A DNA stretch of 64,000 bases from NCBI RefSeq assembly GCF_005484585.1, contig NZ_CP039435.1:1488001-1552000 (forward strand). The letters run 5' to 3'. Both the position numbers and the translations under genes were made by a program. Below the pieces are notes generated by a model that saw nothing but the letters and a program-made list of their open reading frames with translations, did no database searches and was not told the origin of the DNA. Of this stretch, positions 26,856-34,380 are shown one piece after another; the first letter of the stretch is position 1; each line of letters begins with the position of its first letter. This DNA is from Brevundimonas sp. SGAir0440. Lineage in GTDB: Bacteria > Pseudomonadota > Alphaproteobacteria > Caulobacterales > Caulobacteraceae.

Positions 26856-27046
26856 TCGTCGCTCAACGCTGATGGACGATCACCCGAGGATGGCCGAACG
26901 GTCGCGCATGCGTCAGTGCAAGCATCAGAGGGCCGGAAGGGCGGGGTAGGTCTGTGGCCAGCGCGCGGCGCCCGGCGGCAAGGTGTCAGACCAAATTTTC
27001 CAAAATTTTTGATTTATAGTCACGCCCTAACATTCGAGGAATCGTC

Positions 27047-27328
27047 GTGGCCAAGCATTGGAAGATCGTCGGGATCGACAGTCTAAAACCGTTCTTCGAA
27101 CAGTTGGTCCCCTTCGGCCAGATCACTGAACAGCAGATGGTCGAACTGCTAAAGCGGTTGGCTTCGAAGCACCTGACAGAGGGCGAACTGATCGACTGCG
27201 CGAAACGTGGCAACGTCGTCGGCCACCGTGACCTGCTACGGGTGGAGAGTGACACAAGGCCGGGATCGGTCCTGCTCTACACCACGCTCGATCCGCACTA
27301 TCTGGCGACTGTGGTGGACGTTTTCTGA
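27047..27328 (+). CDS. Small protein paired with a HEPN-like gene
   Basis: The 93-residue product starts MAKHWKIVGIDSLKPFFEQL. It is basic at the N terminus and helical in the middle (QQMVELLKRLASKHLTEGEL), with a beta-like end (SVLLYTTLDPHYLATVVDVF). No family is recognised. Its stop overlaps the ATG of the next gene (TGATG), so the two are co-translated. A very AT-rich block (26993-27018) with TTATAG lies just upstream and probably holds the promoter. A small gene directly before a HEPN-type gene is the typical antitoxin position; this is an inference from layout only. Confidence 0.65.
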   Translation: MAKHWKIVGIDSLKPFFEQLVPFGQITEQQMVELLKRLASKHLTEGELIDCAKRGNVVGHRDLLRVESDTRPGSVLLYTTLDPHYLATVVDVF

Positions 27329-28182
27329 TGCCGTTCGTCCTTTCCAGAACATCAAACGTCGGCACATCCCACCCGACAGTCGCCCGCCTGATGTTGCAGA
27401 CCAGCGACATTCTTGACGCTGCGGGGCTGAGGCAGGAACAGAAAGACGAACTCAATACGATCTTCTACAAAGAGCTACAGCCTGTTCTGCTTGAGTGCTG
27501 GAACATCCGCGACAGTCTGGCCAAGGAGGTCGCCGAGTGTCTTGAGGTCTGCGAGGTTGACCTGAGAGACAGCCGGATCGTCCGCTTGCAGTCCGTGAAC
27601 CAGCTTGAACAGCGGGCTGAAAATTTCCTCTACCAAGCGAAGAACTACCTGCGGAACACGCTGCGGGTTTGGAACTGGTTCCATGGGACAGAGTTCGCCG
27701 ACGCCTCGGCCTACATACCGGTCAAAAAGGAAACGCAGTCGAAGCTTGAACAGTGGGCGGTTGAAGCTTTTGGTGCTGACGACCCTCGCACCATGCTGAT
27801 CCAGTCCAAACAGAAATGGGCTGCGCCGGTGATCCGCATGCGAAACGCTTTGGAGCATCCCGGCGGTTTCAGCGGAAAGGTATATTTCGAGAACATCACT
27901 ATGAAGGGCAACGAGGTCCATGTTCCGACATGGTGCCGGAACGACGAAGAGCCGACGGCGATGATCGGCTGCATGACCAGCTTGGTCGAAGATATGCTGG
28001 CCATGGGCGAGGACATTTTGGCCGTGAACATTGAGCCTCGGCTACGGCCCATGTTCGGCCTCTACGAAATTCCCGTAGAGAACCGTGATCCGCAGCAGCC
28101 CGCCCGGTTGCGTGTGAGGCCGACGCCCGAGTTCATGGCCAAGATGAGGGAAAGCAGCCGGGGCAACCCTCCTCATGCATAA
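27328..28182 (+). CDS. HEPN-like helical protein of unknown function
   Basis: The 284-residue product is mostly helical. In the middle is VIRMRNALEHPGGFSGKVYF, containing R-N-A-L-E-H, the R-X4-H arrangement of HEPN ribonuclease-like domains. It is preceded by a long helix (SVNQLEQRAENFLYQAKNYL), as expected for a HEPN bundle. HEPN proteins often act as RNases in toxin-antitoxin and phage-defence modules, although some only bind partners. Start codon overlap with the preceding small gene suggests a two-gene unit. Its end overlaps the lipoprotein gene by 8 bases. Confidence 0.6.
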   Translation: MPFVLSRTSNVGTSHPTVARLMLQTSDILDAAGLRQEQKDELNTIFYKELQPVLLECWNIRDSLAKEVAECLEVCEVDLRDSRIVRLQSVNQLEQRAENFLYQAKNYLRNTLRVWNWFHGTEFADASAYIPVKKETQSKLEQWAVEAFGADDPRTMLIQSKQKWAAPVIRMRNALEHPGGFSGKVYFENITMKGNEVHVPTWCRNDEEPTAMIGCMTSLVEDMLAMGEDILAVNIEPRLRPMFGLYEIPVENRDPQQPARLRVRPTPEFMAKMRESSRGNPPHA

Positions 28183-28582
28183 GTGGGCCTTTCTACTTGG
28201 CTTGCTGGTGGCTGTGGCTGGTTGTCAGATGCCGGATGCACCGACGCTCGCAAAGCAACGACGCTTGGTGAATGAACTTGAGCGGTCCGACGAACCTGTG
28301 TGCGACGACTCGCCATTAAAGTTTGGTGCGAGTGCGTGTCTTCGGTTGAAGGCGGCTTTCTGGGACGACCGCAGCCGTCGTGCTGCGGCCGCATACGAAC
28401 AGTGGGGCTTAGTAGCCGCGAACAAGGCCAATCGATTGAAGCGGAAGTGGGATGAGAAAAGGGCTGAATGCGAAGCCGATGGCGAGGCCGGATCGTGGGG
28501 CGTTGAGTCCTGTAAACACGGTGTCGCACTCGGCCGCGCTGCCATCCTTACGGTTTGGCTCAAGACCAAAACTGGAAACTGA
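28175..28582 (+). CDS. Small lipoprotein of unknown function
   Basis: The 135-residue product starts MHKWAFLLGLLVAVAGCQMP, a lipoprotein signal with lipobox VAGC. The mature part carries four more cysteines (PVCDDSPLKFG, ASACLRLKAAF, AECEADG, VESCKHGVALG), so two disulfides are possible in the periplasm. The start lies inside the end of the HEPN-like gene, so it is probably translated from the same message. Confidence 0.7.
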   Translation: MHKWAFLLGLLVAVAGCQMPDAPTLAKQRRLVNELERSDEPVCDDSPLKFGASACLRLKAAFWDDRSRRAAAAYEQWGLVAANKANRLKRKWDEKRAECEADGEAGSWGVESCKHGVALGRAAILTVWLKTKTGN

Positions 28583-28722
28583 CTCACTTACACGCATTAG
28601 TGCACGATAGGGCATTGACGCACGGGGCTACACTATGCTTAAAGGCGGTCGGCAACGCACTTCAGCGCGGGGCCGCCTCCAACGCCGTTGGGGGTTTTTT
28701 CAAACGGAATAGGAGAATTCCG

Positions 28723-29091
28723 ATGCCCAAGACCGACACCGCCCTCGCCGCGATCCTCGAAAGCCACCGCACGGTGCTGTTGGATCACGTCAACGCCACC
28801 ATCGACGCCCTCAAAGCTGAACTGGTCGATGACGCGGCGGCTCTGCCCAAGAACGACAAGGTTCCGACCTTTGAGCAGTGCCAAGACCCCGCCAACAAGG
28901 ATGGCGCCAACCTGACGCCCCGAGGCGTCGAACTGCTGTATCGGCTGTTCGATGACGGAGCCGGTTATAACCGCGCTTCAAAGGCCATGGGGATCACGCA
29001 GACTGCGGCCCGCAACCGCAAGGGTCTGTGGGAGAAGAAGGAAGGCGGCCTGAACCGCCAGCGCAAGTTCCTTGAAGGCATCGACAGCTAA
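28723..29091 (+). CDS. Small helix-turn-helix protein
   Basis: The 122-residue product starts at the ATG at 28723, after GGAGAATTCCG. The N-terminal half is helical (AAILESHRTVLLDHVNATID). The C-terminal half has a helix-turn-helix-like stretch, YNRASKAMGITQTAARNRKG, followed by a basic end. It may be a small phage regulator or a DNA-packaging accessory protein. The gene is a single unit with its own terminator. Upstream, 28600-28700 has a GC-rich segment followed by GGGGGTTTTTT that may be a second terminator or a leader structure. Confidence 0.65.
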   Translation: MPKTDTALAAILESHRTVLLDHVNATIDALKAELVDDAAALPKNDKVPTFEQCQDPANKDGANLTPRGVELLYRLFDDGAGYNRASKAMGITQTAARNRKGLWEKKEGGLNRQRKFLEGIDS

Positions 29092-29113
29092 TCAGCCTTC
29101 AGCGGATCGAACG

Positions 29114-29143
29114 AAGCCCTCGGAGCAATCCGGGGGCTTTTTT
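29114..29143 (+). terminator. Rho-independent terminator
   Basis: A 10-bp stem (AGCCCTCGGA with TCCGGGGGCT, one G-U pair), loop GCAA, is followed by TTTTTT. It lies 23 bases after the stop of the helix-turn-helix gene. Confidence 0.9.
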
Positions 29144-29247
29144 GCGCGCTGTGATTTGAAGCCGTCAAACTCGATTATGCGAGTGGAAATGCAACCGGGA
29201 ATAATGCCATCATCGGCGTATCGACCGCAGCAAGGGCATCAGGAACC

Positions 29248-29727
29248 ATGAAAAAAATCATCGCTCTATCATTTGTTTCAGTCATCGCAGCATGCGGTGA
29301 TGGTGTTCGAAGTGATCAGGTGGAGATTGCAAATTCTGATACTGACCCAACAAATGAAGCCGTCATCGCGTCCGATCAAGCACTGCCAGCCAGTGCGCCA
29401 GCGGTAGTCATTGCCGATGCTGACAAGGGCAGGGTGTGTCGAGCAATAATCGCCAGCCTTAACGGGCGCCAACCCGACATCATTCGTGTAATCTCACACC
29501 AAGGCGACGAATATCGGGTCCGATACACTCGCGACGACGGCACTGTCTGGACGAATGACTGCATCGTTGGGAACGGCACGGCGCAATGGCGGATGGTGGA
29601 AAACGGTGTCCCCGGCCGCTGGCGAAGCGAAGACACGATAAACTTCACTGTAGACGGAGAAAAGATCGACGTTCAGACCTACATGAATGGCGAGCCAGTC
29701 ACCTCGGACAGCTACACAATTCGTTGA
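29248..29727 (+). CDS. Lipoprotein of unknown function
   Basis: The 159-residue product starts MKKIIALSFVSVIAACGDGV, a lipoprotein signal with lipobox IAAC. A disordered acidic linker (SDTDPTNEAVIASDQALPAS) leads to a beta-rich domain with RVRYTRDDGTVWTNDCIVGN and a Cys pair. No family is recognised. The Ala/Ser-rich linker and single small domain are typical of outer membrane lipoproteins exposed to the periplasm. Confidence 0.7.
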   Translation: MKKIIALSFVSVIAACGDGVRSDQVEIANSDTDPTNEAVIASDQALPASAPAVVIADADKGRVCRAIIASLNGRQPDIIRVISHQGDEYRVRYTRDDGTVWTNDCIVGNGTAQWRMVENGVPGRWRSEDTINFTVDGEKIDVQTYMNGEPVTSDSYTIR

Positions 29728-29765
29728 ATCGATCAGAACTGTTCTGCAGTCTGTTGGGGGATTAA

Positions 29766-30227
29766 ATGGAAGACAGATACCCGACGTTTTTTACATGGGT
29801 CTTATGGGTTCTGGCGGCCCTCTGCTGGCTGGTGGCCGTGTATTTTATTTCGCCCGCCGGTAAGCGCGAGGCAGATCGGTGGAAGACAATACAAGCTGGA
29901 ATAGTGATGGGCCTGTTATTTTTTGGCGGGAGCTTTCTTACCTACGGAAGCAGGTCGTCAGACAAGGTAAAAGCCGATTTGAAAGCCGCAAACGAGGCTG
30001 TAGCTGTCGCCCAACGCAACTACTATGAAGCTGACGCCGAATATCGTGCGGCAAGCGGCGCCACGGGGCCATCCAGTGCAACGACATACGCACAGTGCGT
30101 GTCGCGTGGCATCGCCTACTTCCGCGAAATCGAGTCATGGCCAAAGTTGAGCGACGGTCGCGACGCGCGTGGTGTCGCCGCAGAACGGTGCAACCGAACG
30201 ACCGGAGCGTTCGACGGTCTAAACTAA
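29766..30227 (+). CDS. Small protein with two transmembrane segments
   Basis: The 153-residue product starts MEDRYPTFFTWVLWVLAALC. Two hydrophobic segments (about residues 9-30 and 46-62) are followed by a charged coiled coil (KVKADLKAANEAVAVAQRNY) and a periplasmic or cytoplasmic tail with two Cys. It lies 38 bases after the lipoprotein gene on the same strand and is probably expressed with it. The family is unknown. Confidence 0.65.
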   Translation: MEDRYPTFFTWVLWVLAALCWLVAVYFISPAGKREADRWKTIQAGIVMGLLFFGGSFLTYGSRSSDKVKADLKAANEAVAVAQRNYYEADAEYRAASGATGPSSATTYAQCVSRGIAYFREIESWPKLSDGRDARGVAAERCNRTTGAFDGLN

Positions 30228-30310
30228 CCCGTTTCAGCAGCCCCGGTCGCAAAGACGGGGCTGGCGAACGGGTATCGGTCGTTCAACATCCGTATGATTG
30301 GCCGTTTATT

Positions 30311-30787
30311 TCAAAATAGTCGCGAAGGGGATTCAGGAAATCCGCTGAAGGGTCCGACCGTGCATTTTCCACCGGTCCAGTAGCTGCGCTCGAAAGGGTG
30401 CCATTTCGAGTCGGCATATGTGCCCGTTGTCCGTGACACAAAAACTTCCTCTTTCGTGGGAGTAGCGTCCGAGTTGTCGTCTTTGAAAACAAGATCAGCC
30501 GTGCCTCTGAATTTGATGAACGTGGCTGACACTTCATTAATCTGGAAGGTCACGGTGCACTGGTCTTCGCACCACTGGTTGGCGTCGAGGTCGGCTCGAA
30601 GATGGAGGCTAATTGGATCGACCGAATCCGTGCCGTCGCGCCAGTGTCTCAACCCTTCGCAATGAAGGTCAAACTGCTGTGGCGTCTGGGCAAGTGCCGG
30701 GAAGGCCATGAGAGCGAGCGAACCCGCTAATATGTGACGGCGCAGCCCTACGACCCGGAGGCATCCCGAAAGATGGCCAAGACCCAT
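30311..30787 (-). CDS. Small exported protein of unknown function
   Basis: The 158-residue product is taken from the ATG at 30787. A signal-like stretch (RRHILAGSLALMAFPALAQT) begins about 16 residues later, so a downstream alternative start closer to it is possible. The frame continues upstream but with Arg/His-rich, non-protein-like sequence. The mature domain has four Cys (HCEGLRHWRDG, WCEDQCTVTFQIN, TGGKCTVGP), which suits a disulfide-stabilised periplasmic beta protein. The family is unknown. Confidence 0.65.
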   Translation of the reverse strand: MGLGHLSGCLRVVGLRRHILAGSLALMAFPALAQTPQQFDLHCEGLRHWRDGTDSVDPISLHLRADLDANQWCEDQCTVTFQINEVSATFIKFRGTADLVFKDDNSDATPTKEEVFVSRTTGTYADSKWHPFERSYWTGGKCTVGPFSGFPESPSRLF

Positions 30788-30878
30788 ATGACGTCTGTGT
30801 CCGCGATTTCGGTAATGCTCTGCTCTGTGGCAGGTCATTTGGCGACCGGTCATGAGGGGTGTCTGGACATGCATTCGT

Positions 30879-31646
30879 TCATTCCTCTTTGAAGTCGGCG
30901 CCCATCGTCTCTTCCATCGTCAGGCCAGCCTCTTGGCCAGCCTTCATGAAGCCGAGGGCGCACAGCATGGTGCCAGCTTGCGCGCGATCTGCGGATTGTC
31001 GAGCTTCCGAGACGGCTGACGGGCGCATATCACCGTCGAGAACTTTACCCATTTGGCTGAAGGCGGAAGCCTTGGCGTAATAGGCGTTCTCGCAGGTCGT
31101 CACCGCTTCGGCGAAGGCGGCGCGTTTGTCGCGCGGGATCGCGTCAGGCACGTCGATGCGGCGAACATTGGTGCCAGCCTCCGAACAGCGCGATTGGGCC
31201 TGTTGGACCATGGGGTAGAGGTCATAGACGCTGGCGTTCCGGCGTCCCGCGACATCAGCGACATATTTGGATGCCGTGTCACAGGCGGACACTTGGGTCG
31301 AAACCTGTGTCCACATGCTTTGAGCGGCTGTTGCGATGGCGGGTTTCTGCGCGGCCAGTTCTTGGGCGGCGCGTTCGCTATCCGATTTTTCCCGATCTGC
31401 TTTTTCGACGGCGGCCTTTTCTTCTGCGGCGGCCCGTTCGGCTTCGCGTGCCGCAAGTTCCTCGGGGGTCGGGTCTGGCATCAATGATCCGCCGATCATC
31501 ATCACAACGAACGAAATACCCAAACCGGCCAACGCACGTTTGCGAGTGCCCATTTTCAGGGCCTTGATCGGTTTAATCAGGCACACGATGGCCAAAACAA
31601 AGCCGATCAGACCTGCGAGGCCGATAAGGCCGCCAAGCGTTTCCAT
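30879..31646 (-). CDS. Membrane protein with coiled-coil region
   Basis: The 255-residue product starts METLGGLIGLAGLIGFVLAI, the first of two N-terminal membrane segments; the second is LAGLGISFVVMMIGGSLMPD. A long charged coiled coil follows (EELAAREAERAAAEEKAAVE). The globular C-terminal part contains Cys residues (ACDTASKYVADVAG, RCSEAGTNVRR, TTCENAYYAK, MLCALGFMKAG). Similar two-helix plus coiled-coil proteins occur in Caulobacterales and Sphingomonadales, but the function is unknown. It is the last gene of the accessory block. Confidence 0.65.
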   Translation of the reverse strand: METLGGLIGLAGLIGFVLAIVCLIKPIKALKMGTRKRALAGLGISFVVMMIGGSLMPDPTPEELAAREAERAAAEEKAAVEKADREKSDSERAAQELAAQKPAIATAAQSMWTQVSTQVSACDTASKYVADVAGRRNASVYDLYPMVQQAQSRCSEAGTNVRRIDVPDAIPRDKRAAFAEAVTTCENAYYAKASAFSQMGKVLDGDMRPSAVSEARQSADRAQAGTMLCALGFMKAGQEAGLTMEETMGADFKEE

Positions 31647-31728
31647 TGATTCCCCCTCCGCAAGCAGCGGTTGCGTAGGTGGTAGGGCATCAATCGACGC
31701 TAAACCAGCCGTGAAAGCGGCGACCGTC

Positions 31729-31734
31729 TAAATA
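31729..31734 (+). promoter_or_regulatory. TAAATA box 4 nt before the start codon at 31739
   Basis: CGTCTAAATATCGGATG: the box ends 4 bases before the ATG. No ribosome binding site fits in this gap and none precedes the box. Confidence 0.65.
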
Positions 31735-31738
31735 TCGG

Positions 31739-32047
31739 ATGCCGTTCACCTTCATCTGCGCCGTCGATTACCCGGATTTCTGCGAGTTTTTCAATTTCCT
31801 CTCGGGCAAGGCTCGGTTCCGTAGCGTTCGGGCTGGATCGTATGGGCAATGGACCGCCGAAACGGTCGCCACGGGCCGTTTGGGGCCAGCTTTCGACGCG
31901 GCTGATCTGATCTTGGTGGCGGAATTGGAGAGCCAGAAGGATGCGGCCCTGTTTCGGACTTTCTACGACAGCGTGGTTCTGGTCGGTGATGAAGACGCTA
32001 TCGAAGCAGATCGGCGCAATAGCTCGGGTGAAGCGCGGATGATCTGA
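31739..32047 (+). CDS. Small protein of unknown function, first gene of the late structural region
   Basis: The 102-residue product starts MPFTFICAVDYPDFCEFFNF. It is rich in Phe and Asp with two N-terminal Cys, has no membrane segment and resembles no family that I know. The start codon follows the TAAATA box by 4 bases and there is no ribosome binding site. If the box is a promoter, the mRNA would be leaderless. It lies just before portal and may have an early role in capsid assembly, but this is only position. Confidence 0.65.
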   Translation: MPFTFICAVDYPDFCEFFNFLSGKARFRSVRAGSYGQWTAETVATGRLGPAFDAADLILVAELESQKDAALFRTFYDSVVLVGDEDAIEADRRNSSGEARMI

Positions 32048-32057
32048 CGCCTCCCGA

Positions 32058-32063
32058 TAAATA
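32058..32063 (+). promoter_or_regulatory. TAAATA box before the portal gene and a possible 23-codon reading frame
   Basis: CCCGATAAATATCCGATG: the box ends 4 bases before an ATG at 32068, and lies 85 bases before the portal ATG. Confidence 0.6.
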
Positions 32064-32067
32064 TCCG

Positions 32068-32139
32068 ATGAGGTTTCTTACGCCAAGTCGGGCCAGTGTT
32101 GGCATGTCTACAGAGCGGGAACTTCTACAGGCTCTGTAG
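32068..32139 (+). CDS. Possible 23-residue leader peptide
   Basis: The frame reads MRFLTPSRASVGMSTERELL and ends QAL, stop. It starts exactly 4 bases after a TAAATA box, the same spacing as at nine other starts, and ends 9 bases before the portal ATG. It could be a leaderless leader peptide whose translation keeps the portal ribosome site open. There is no homology support. Confidence 0.35.
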   Translation: MRFLTPSRASVGMSTERELLQAL

Positions 32140-32148
32140 AGGATACGC

Positions 32149-33717
32149 ATGTCGTTTCAGATTATTGCCGCAAGGCACCCCCACGATAAGGATTTCCCTC
32201 GCGCAACCGGCATCAACGTCCGTTTGAGCCTGTTGAACGGGACTTTCTATTCATATCAGCCCTATCCGTTCCATCAGGAATATGCCGGGAACGAATACAT
32301 CCCGCTGCATGACCGCTCGCCCAACACGCATACGGGCACCAATCAGCTTCGCACGGTCATTGATGACCATGTGTCGATGCTCTTTGGCGATGGTCACTTC
32401 CCCGAAGTTGATACGGCCAACGCTGTGGTCCGCAAGGCGGCCAAGGACTTCATCAAGGATGTGGGTCTGGTCGAGCGCATGCGCGAGGCGGCCCGTATTG
32501 GTTCGGTCGGCTCTGTTGGCATCCACCTGAAGGTTCTTCAGCGTCCGGGTGGACCGGCCCGCATGTTCGTAGACGTGCACACCACGGCGTTCCTGACGCC
32601 CGAGTTCGATCCTTACGCCCCTGACACCGTTCTGAAGGTCACGGAACTCTACAAAGTCCGTGGCGAGCGCGTGCGCGAAATGGGCTATTCTGTCCCTGAC
32701 GACAGCCTTCAGTCCCTTTGGTTTGTCCAGCGTGTTTGGGACGACCTCGGTGAATGGTGGTTCGTGCCGTGGAAGGTCGAGGATCAGTCCCGATCTGACC
32801 GTCCGCATGTGCCTGTGATCGACCACGACAAGTCCGTCACGCACGAACTCGGCTTCTGCCCATGGGTTTGGGTCGGCGGCCTGAATGCCGAGATTGATGG
32901 TCCGTGCACCTTCGAGCCGGGCATTGAAGAGGCGATCCAGTTGGACATGCTGGACAGCCAGATCGGCCGTGCCCTGAAGTATACGATGGACCCGACCCTT
33001 CTGATGTTGGTCCCGTCTGCGGTGCCGATGATGGCGGCGCCTGTTGCTGGCGAAACGTCTGAAAGCGAGGGTCAGACACCGGCGGGGCAGGGCATGGCCA
33101 AGACCCCTTCGACCGTTTTGACCATGGATGCGGAGGGTGACGCCAAATACCTCGAAATCGCTGGTGGCGGCATCGAAGCGGCGTCGGCCTACATCAAACG
33201 CCAGAAATCGAACCTGATCGAAACGCTGCATGGCGACCGCGTGAACCCGGAAGAGGTCACGCAAGGGCATCAGGGCGCCAAGTCGCTCGAAATGCTGAAC
33301 GCCTCGCTGCTGATGCACACCGAGAAGCTTCGCGTGACTTACGGGGAGGGCGCCCTTCTGCGTCTGCTGCGTATGGCCCTGAAGGTGATGACCAGCGTGA
33401 CGGTGACCATGAACGAAGAGGTCGTGTCGGTGTCCGGTAGCTGGACTGATCTGGCCCTTCGGTGGGGTGATTTCTACCCGCTGACGCCTTCGGATGAAGA
33501 TCAGACGGCCACGGCTCTGAAGTCGCTGATCGACACCGGCATCATGTCGAAAGAGACGGCCACCAAGGTCATCGCTGGCCACTACGACATCGAAAACGTC
33601 GCCGAAGAGCGCGCCAAGGTCGAAGCCGAACAGGCTGCGGCTGATTTGCGCGCCCAAGCGCAAACTGAACATGCGGCGAAGATCGCGCCGAACAAGTCAT
33701 CGGGCCTCGAAAGCTAA
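32149..33717 (+). CDS. Portal protein
   Basis: The 522-residue product is the dodecameric ring at the capsid vertex through which DNA enters. The order fits: early acidic/aromatic N terminus (YEP-like YPFHQEYAGNEYIPLHD), the TNQLRTVIDDHVSMLFGDGH segment, a central beta domain, and the long stem/wing helices including AASAYIKRQKSNLIETLHGD with EVTQGHQGAKSLEMLN. The C-terminal part is a charged helix (VEAEQAAADLRAQAQTEHAA). It is close to the SPP1 gp6-type portal group. The ribosome binding site GTAGAGGA precedes the ATG. Its stop codon TAA is shared with a TAAATA box. Confidence 0.85.
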   Translation: MSFQIIAARHPHDKDFPRATGINVRLSLLNGTFYSYQPYPFHQEYAGNEYIPLHDRSPNTHTGTNQLRTVIDDHVSMLFGDGHFPEVDTANAVVRKAAKDFIKDVGLVERMREAARIGSVGSVGIHLKVLQRPGGPARMFVDVHTTAFLTPEFDPYAPDTVLKVTELYKVRGERVREMGYSVPDDSLQSLWFVQRVWDDLGEWWFVPWKVEDQSRSDRPHVPVIDHDKSVTHELGFCPWVWVGGLNAEIDGPCTFEPGIEEAIQLDMLDSQIGRALKYTMDPTLLMLVPSAVPMMAAPVAGETSESEGQTPAGQGMAKTPSTVLTMDAEGDAKYLEIAGGGIEAASAYIKRQKSNLIETLHGDRVNPEEVTQGHQGAKSLEMLNASLLMHTEKLRVTYGEGALLRLLRMALKVMTSVTVTMNEEVVSVSGSWTDLALRWGDFYPLTPSDEDQTATALKSLIDTGIMSKETATKVIAGHYDIENVAEERAKVEAEQAAADLRAQAQTEHAAKIAPNKSSGLES

Positions 33718-33720
33718 ATA
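33715..33720 (+). promoter_or_regulatory. TAAATA box overlapping the portal stop codon
   Basis: AAGCTAAATAC: the TAA is also the stop codon of the portal gene. The next start codon is 48 bases downstream, with a hairpin-forming GGCGACAGGGGTCGCC between. Confidence 0.5.
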
Positions 33721-33768
33721 CTTCCATAAAACGGCGACAGGGGTCGCCAACATTATGGGAAGGCCCGA

Positions 33769-34311
33769 ATGACTACTGAAGCAGATACCGGCTCTGAAGC
33801 CGCAAAGACCGAAGTGAAAGACACCGCAGGGGCGGGGAAATACACCTACGAACAGCTTGAGGCATTTCGCGAAGAGGCAATCGCCGACAACGTGAAGCTC
33901 CGCACCAAGCAAGCGGAATACAAGACCCGGATTGGTGATCTGGAACAGCAAGCCCGCAAGGCGGACGAACTGGAAAAAGAAGTCACCAACCTGAAGACCT
34001 CGGCCCGCGTCGAAGTTGCACAAGCCCGCCTTGAAGCTCTGGCTGTCAAGGAAGGCATCGTGGACCCGGACACTCTCAAGCTGATCGACCTGTTCGAACT
34101 GAAGTTCGATGACAACGGCAAGCCCGAGAACCTGAAGGCCCTTCTGGACAGCTTCAAGGAAGCCAAGCCGCACTTCTTCACTGAAGCCGCAGCCAAATCC
34201 GCAAGCACGTCATCGACCGTGAAGATGCCCAAGGCGGACATCACGGCCCCCTCGGTCAAGGACATGTCCGCAGCCGAGTGGGAAGCCGAAAAGCGCAAGC
34301 TCGGCCTGTGA
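33769..34311 (+). CDS. Capsid scaffolding protein
   Basis: The 180-residue product is highly charged with a long coiled coil (RIGDLEQQARKADELEKEVT). A short folded part in the middle (RLEALAVKEGIVDPDTLKLI) and a Lys/Arg-rich C-terminal helix (MSAAEWEAEKRKLGL) follow. A scaffold guides capsid subunits around an internal core. Position between portal and major capsid protein, size, and the lack of Cys and of hydrophobic core support this. I see no protease gene, so the scaffold may be expelled intact. Confidence 0.8.
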   Translation: MTTEADTGSEAAKTEVKDTAGAGKYTYEQLEAFREEAIADNVKLRTKQAEYKTRIGDLEQQARKADELEKEVTNLKTSARVEVAQARLEALAVKEGIVDPDTLKLIDLFELKFDDNGKPENLKALLDSFKEAKPHFFTEAAAKSASTSSTVKMPKADITAPSVKDMSAAEWEAEKRKLGL

Positions 34312-34380
34312 CGGTCGGCCCTCGGGCCAACCTAAAAGACGACCCAAGCCCTCCGAAGAGAGGGCGGAAAGAAACTACAA

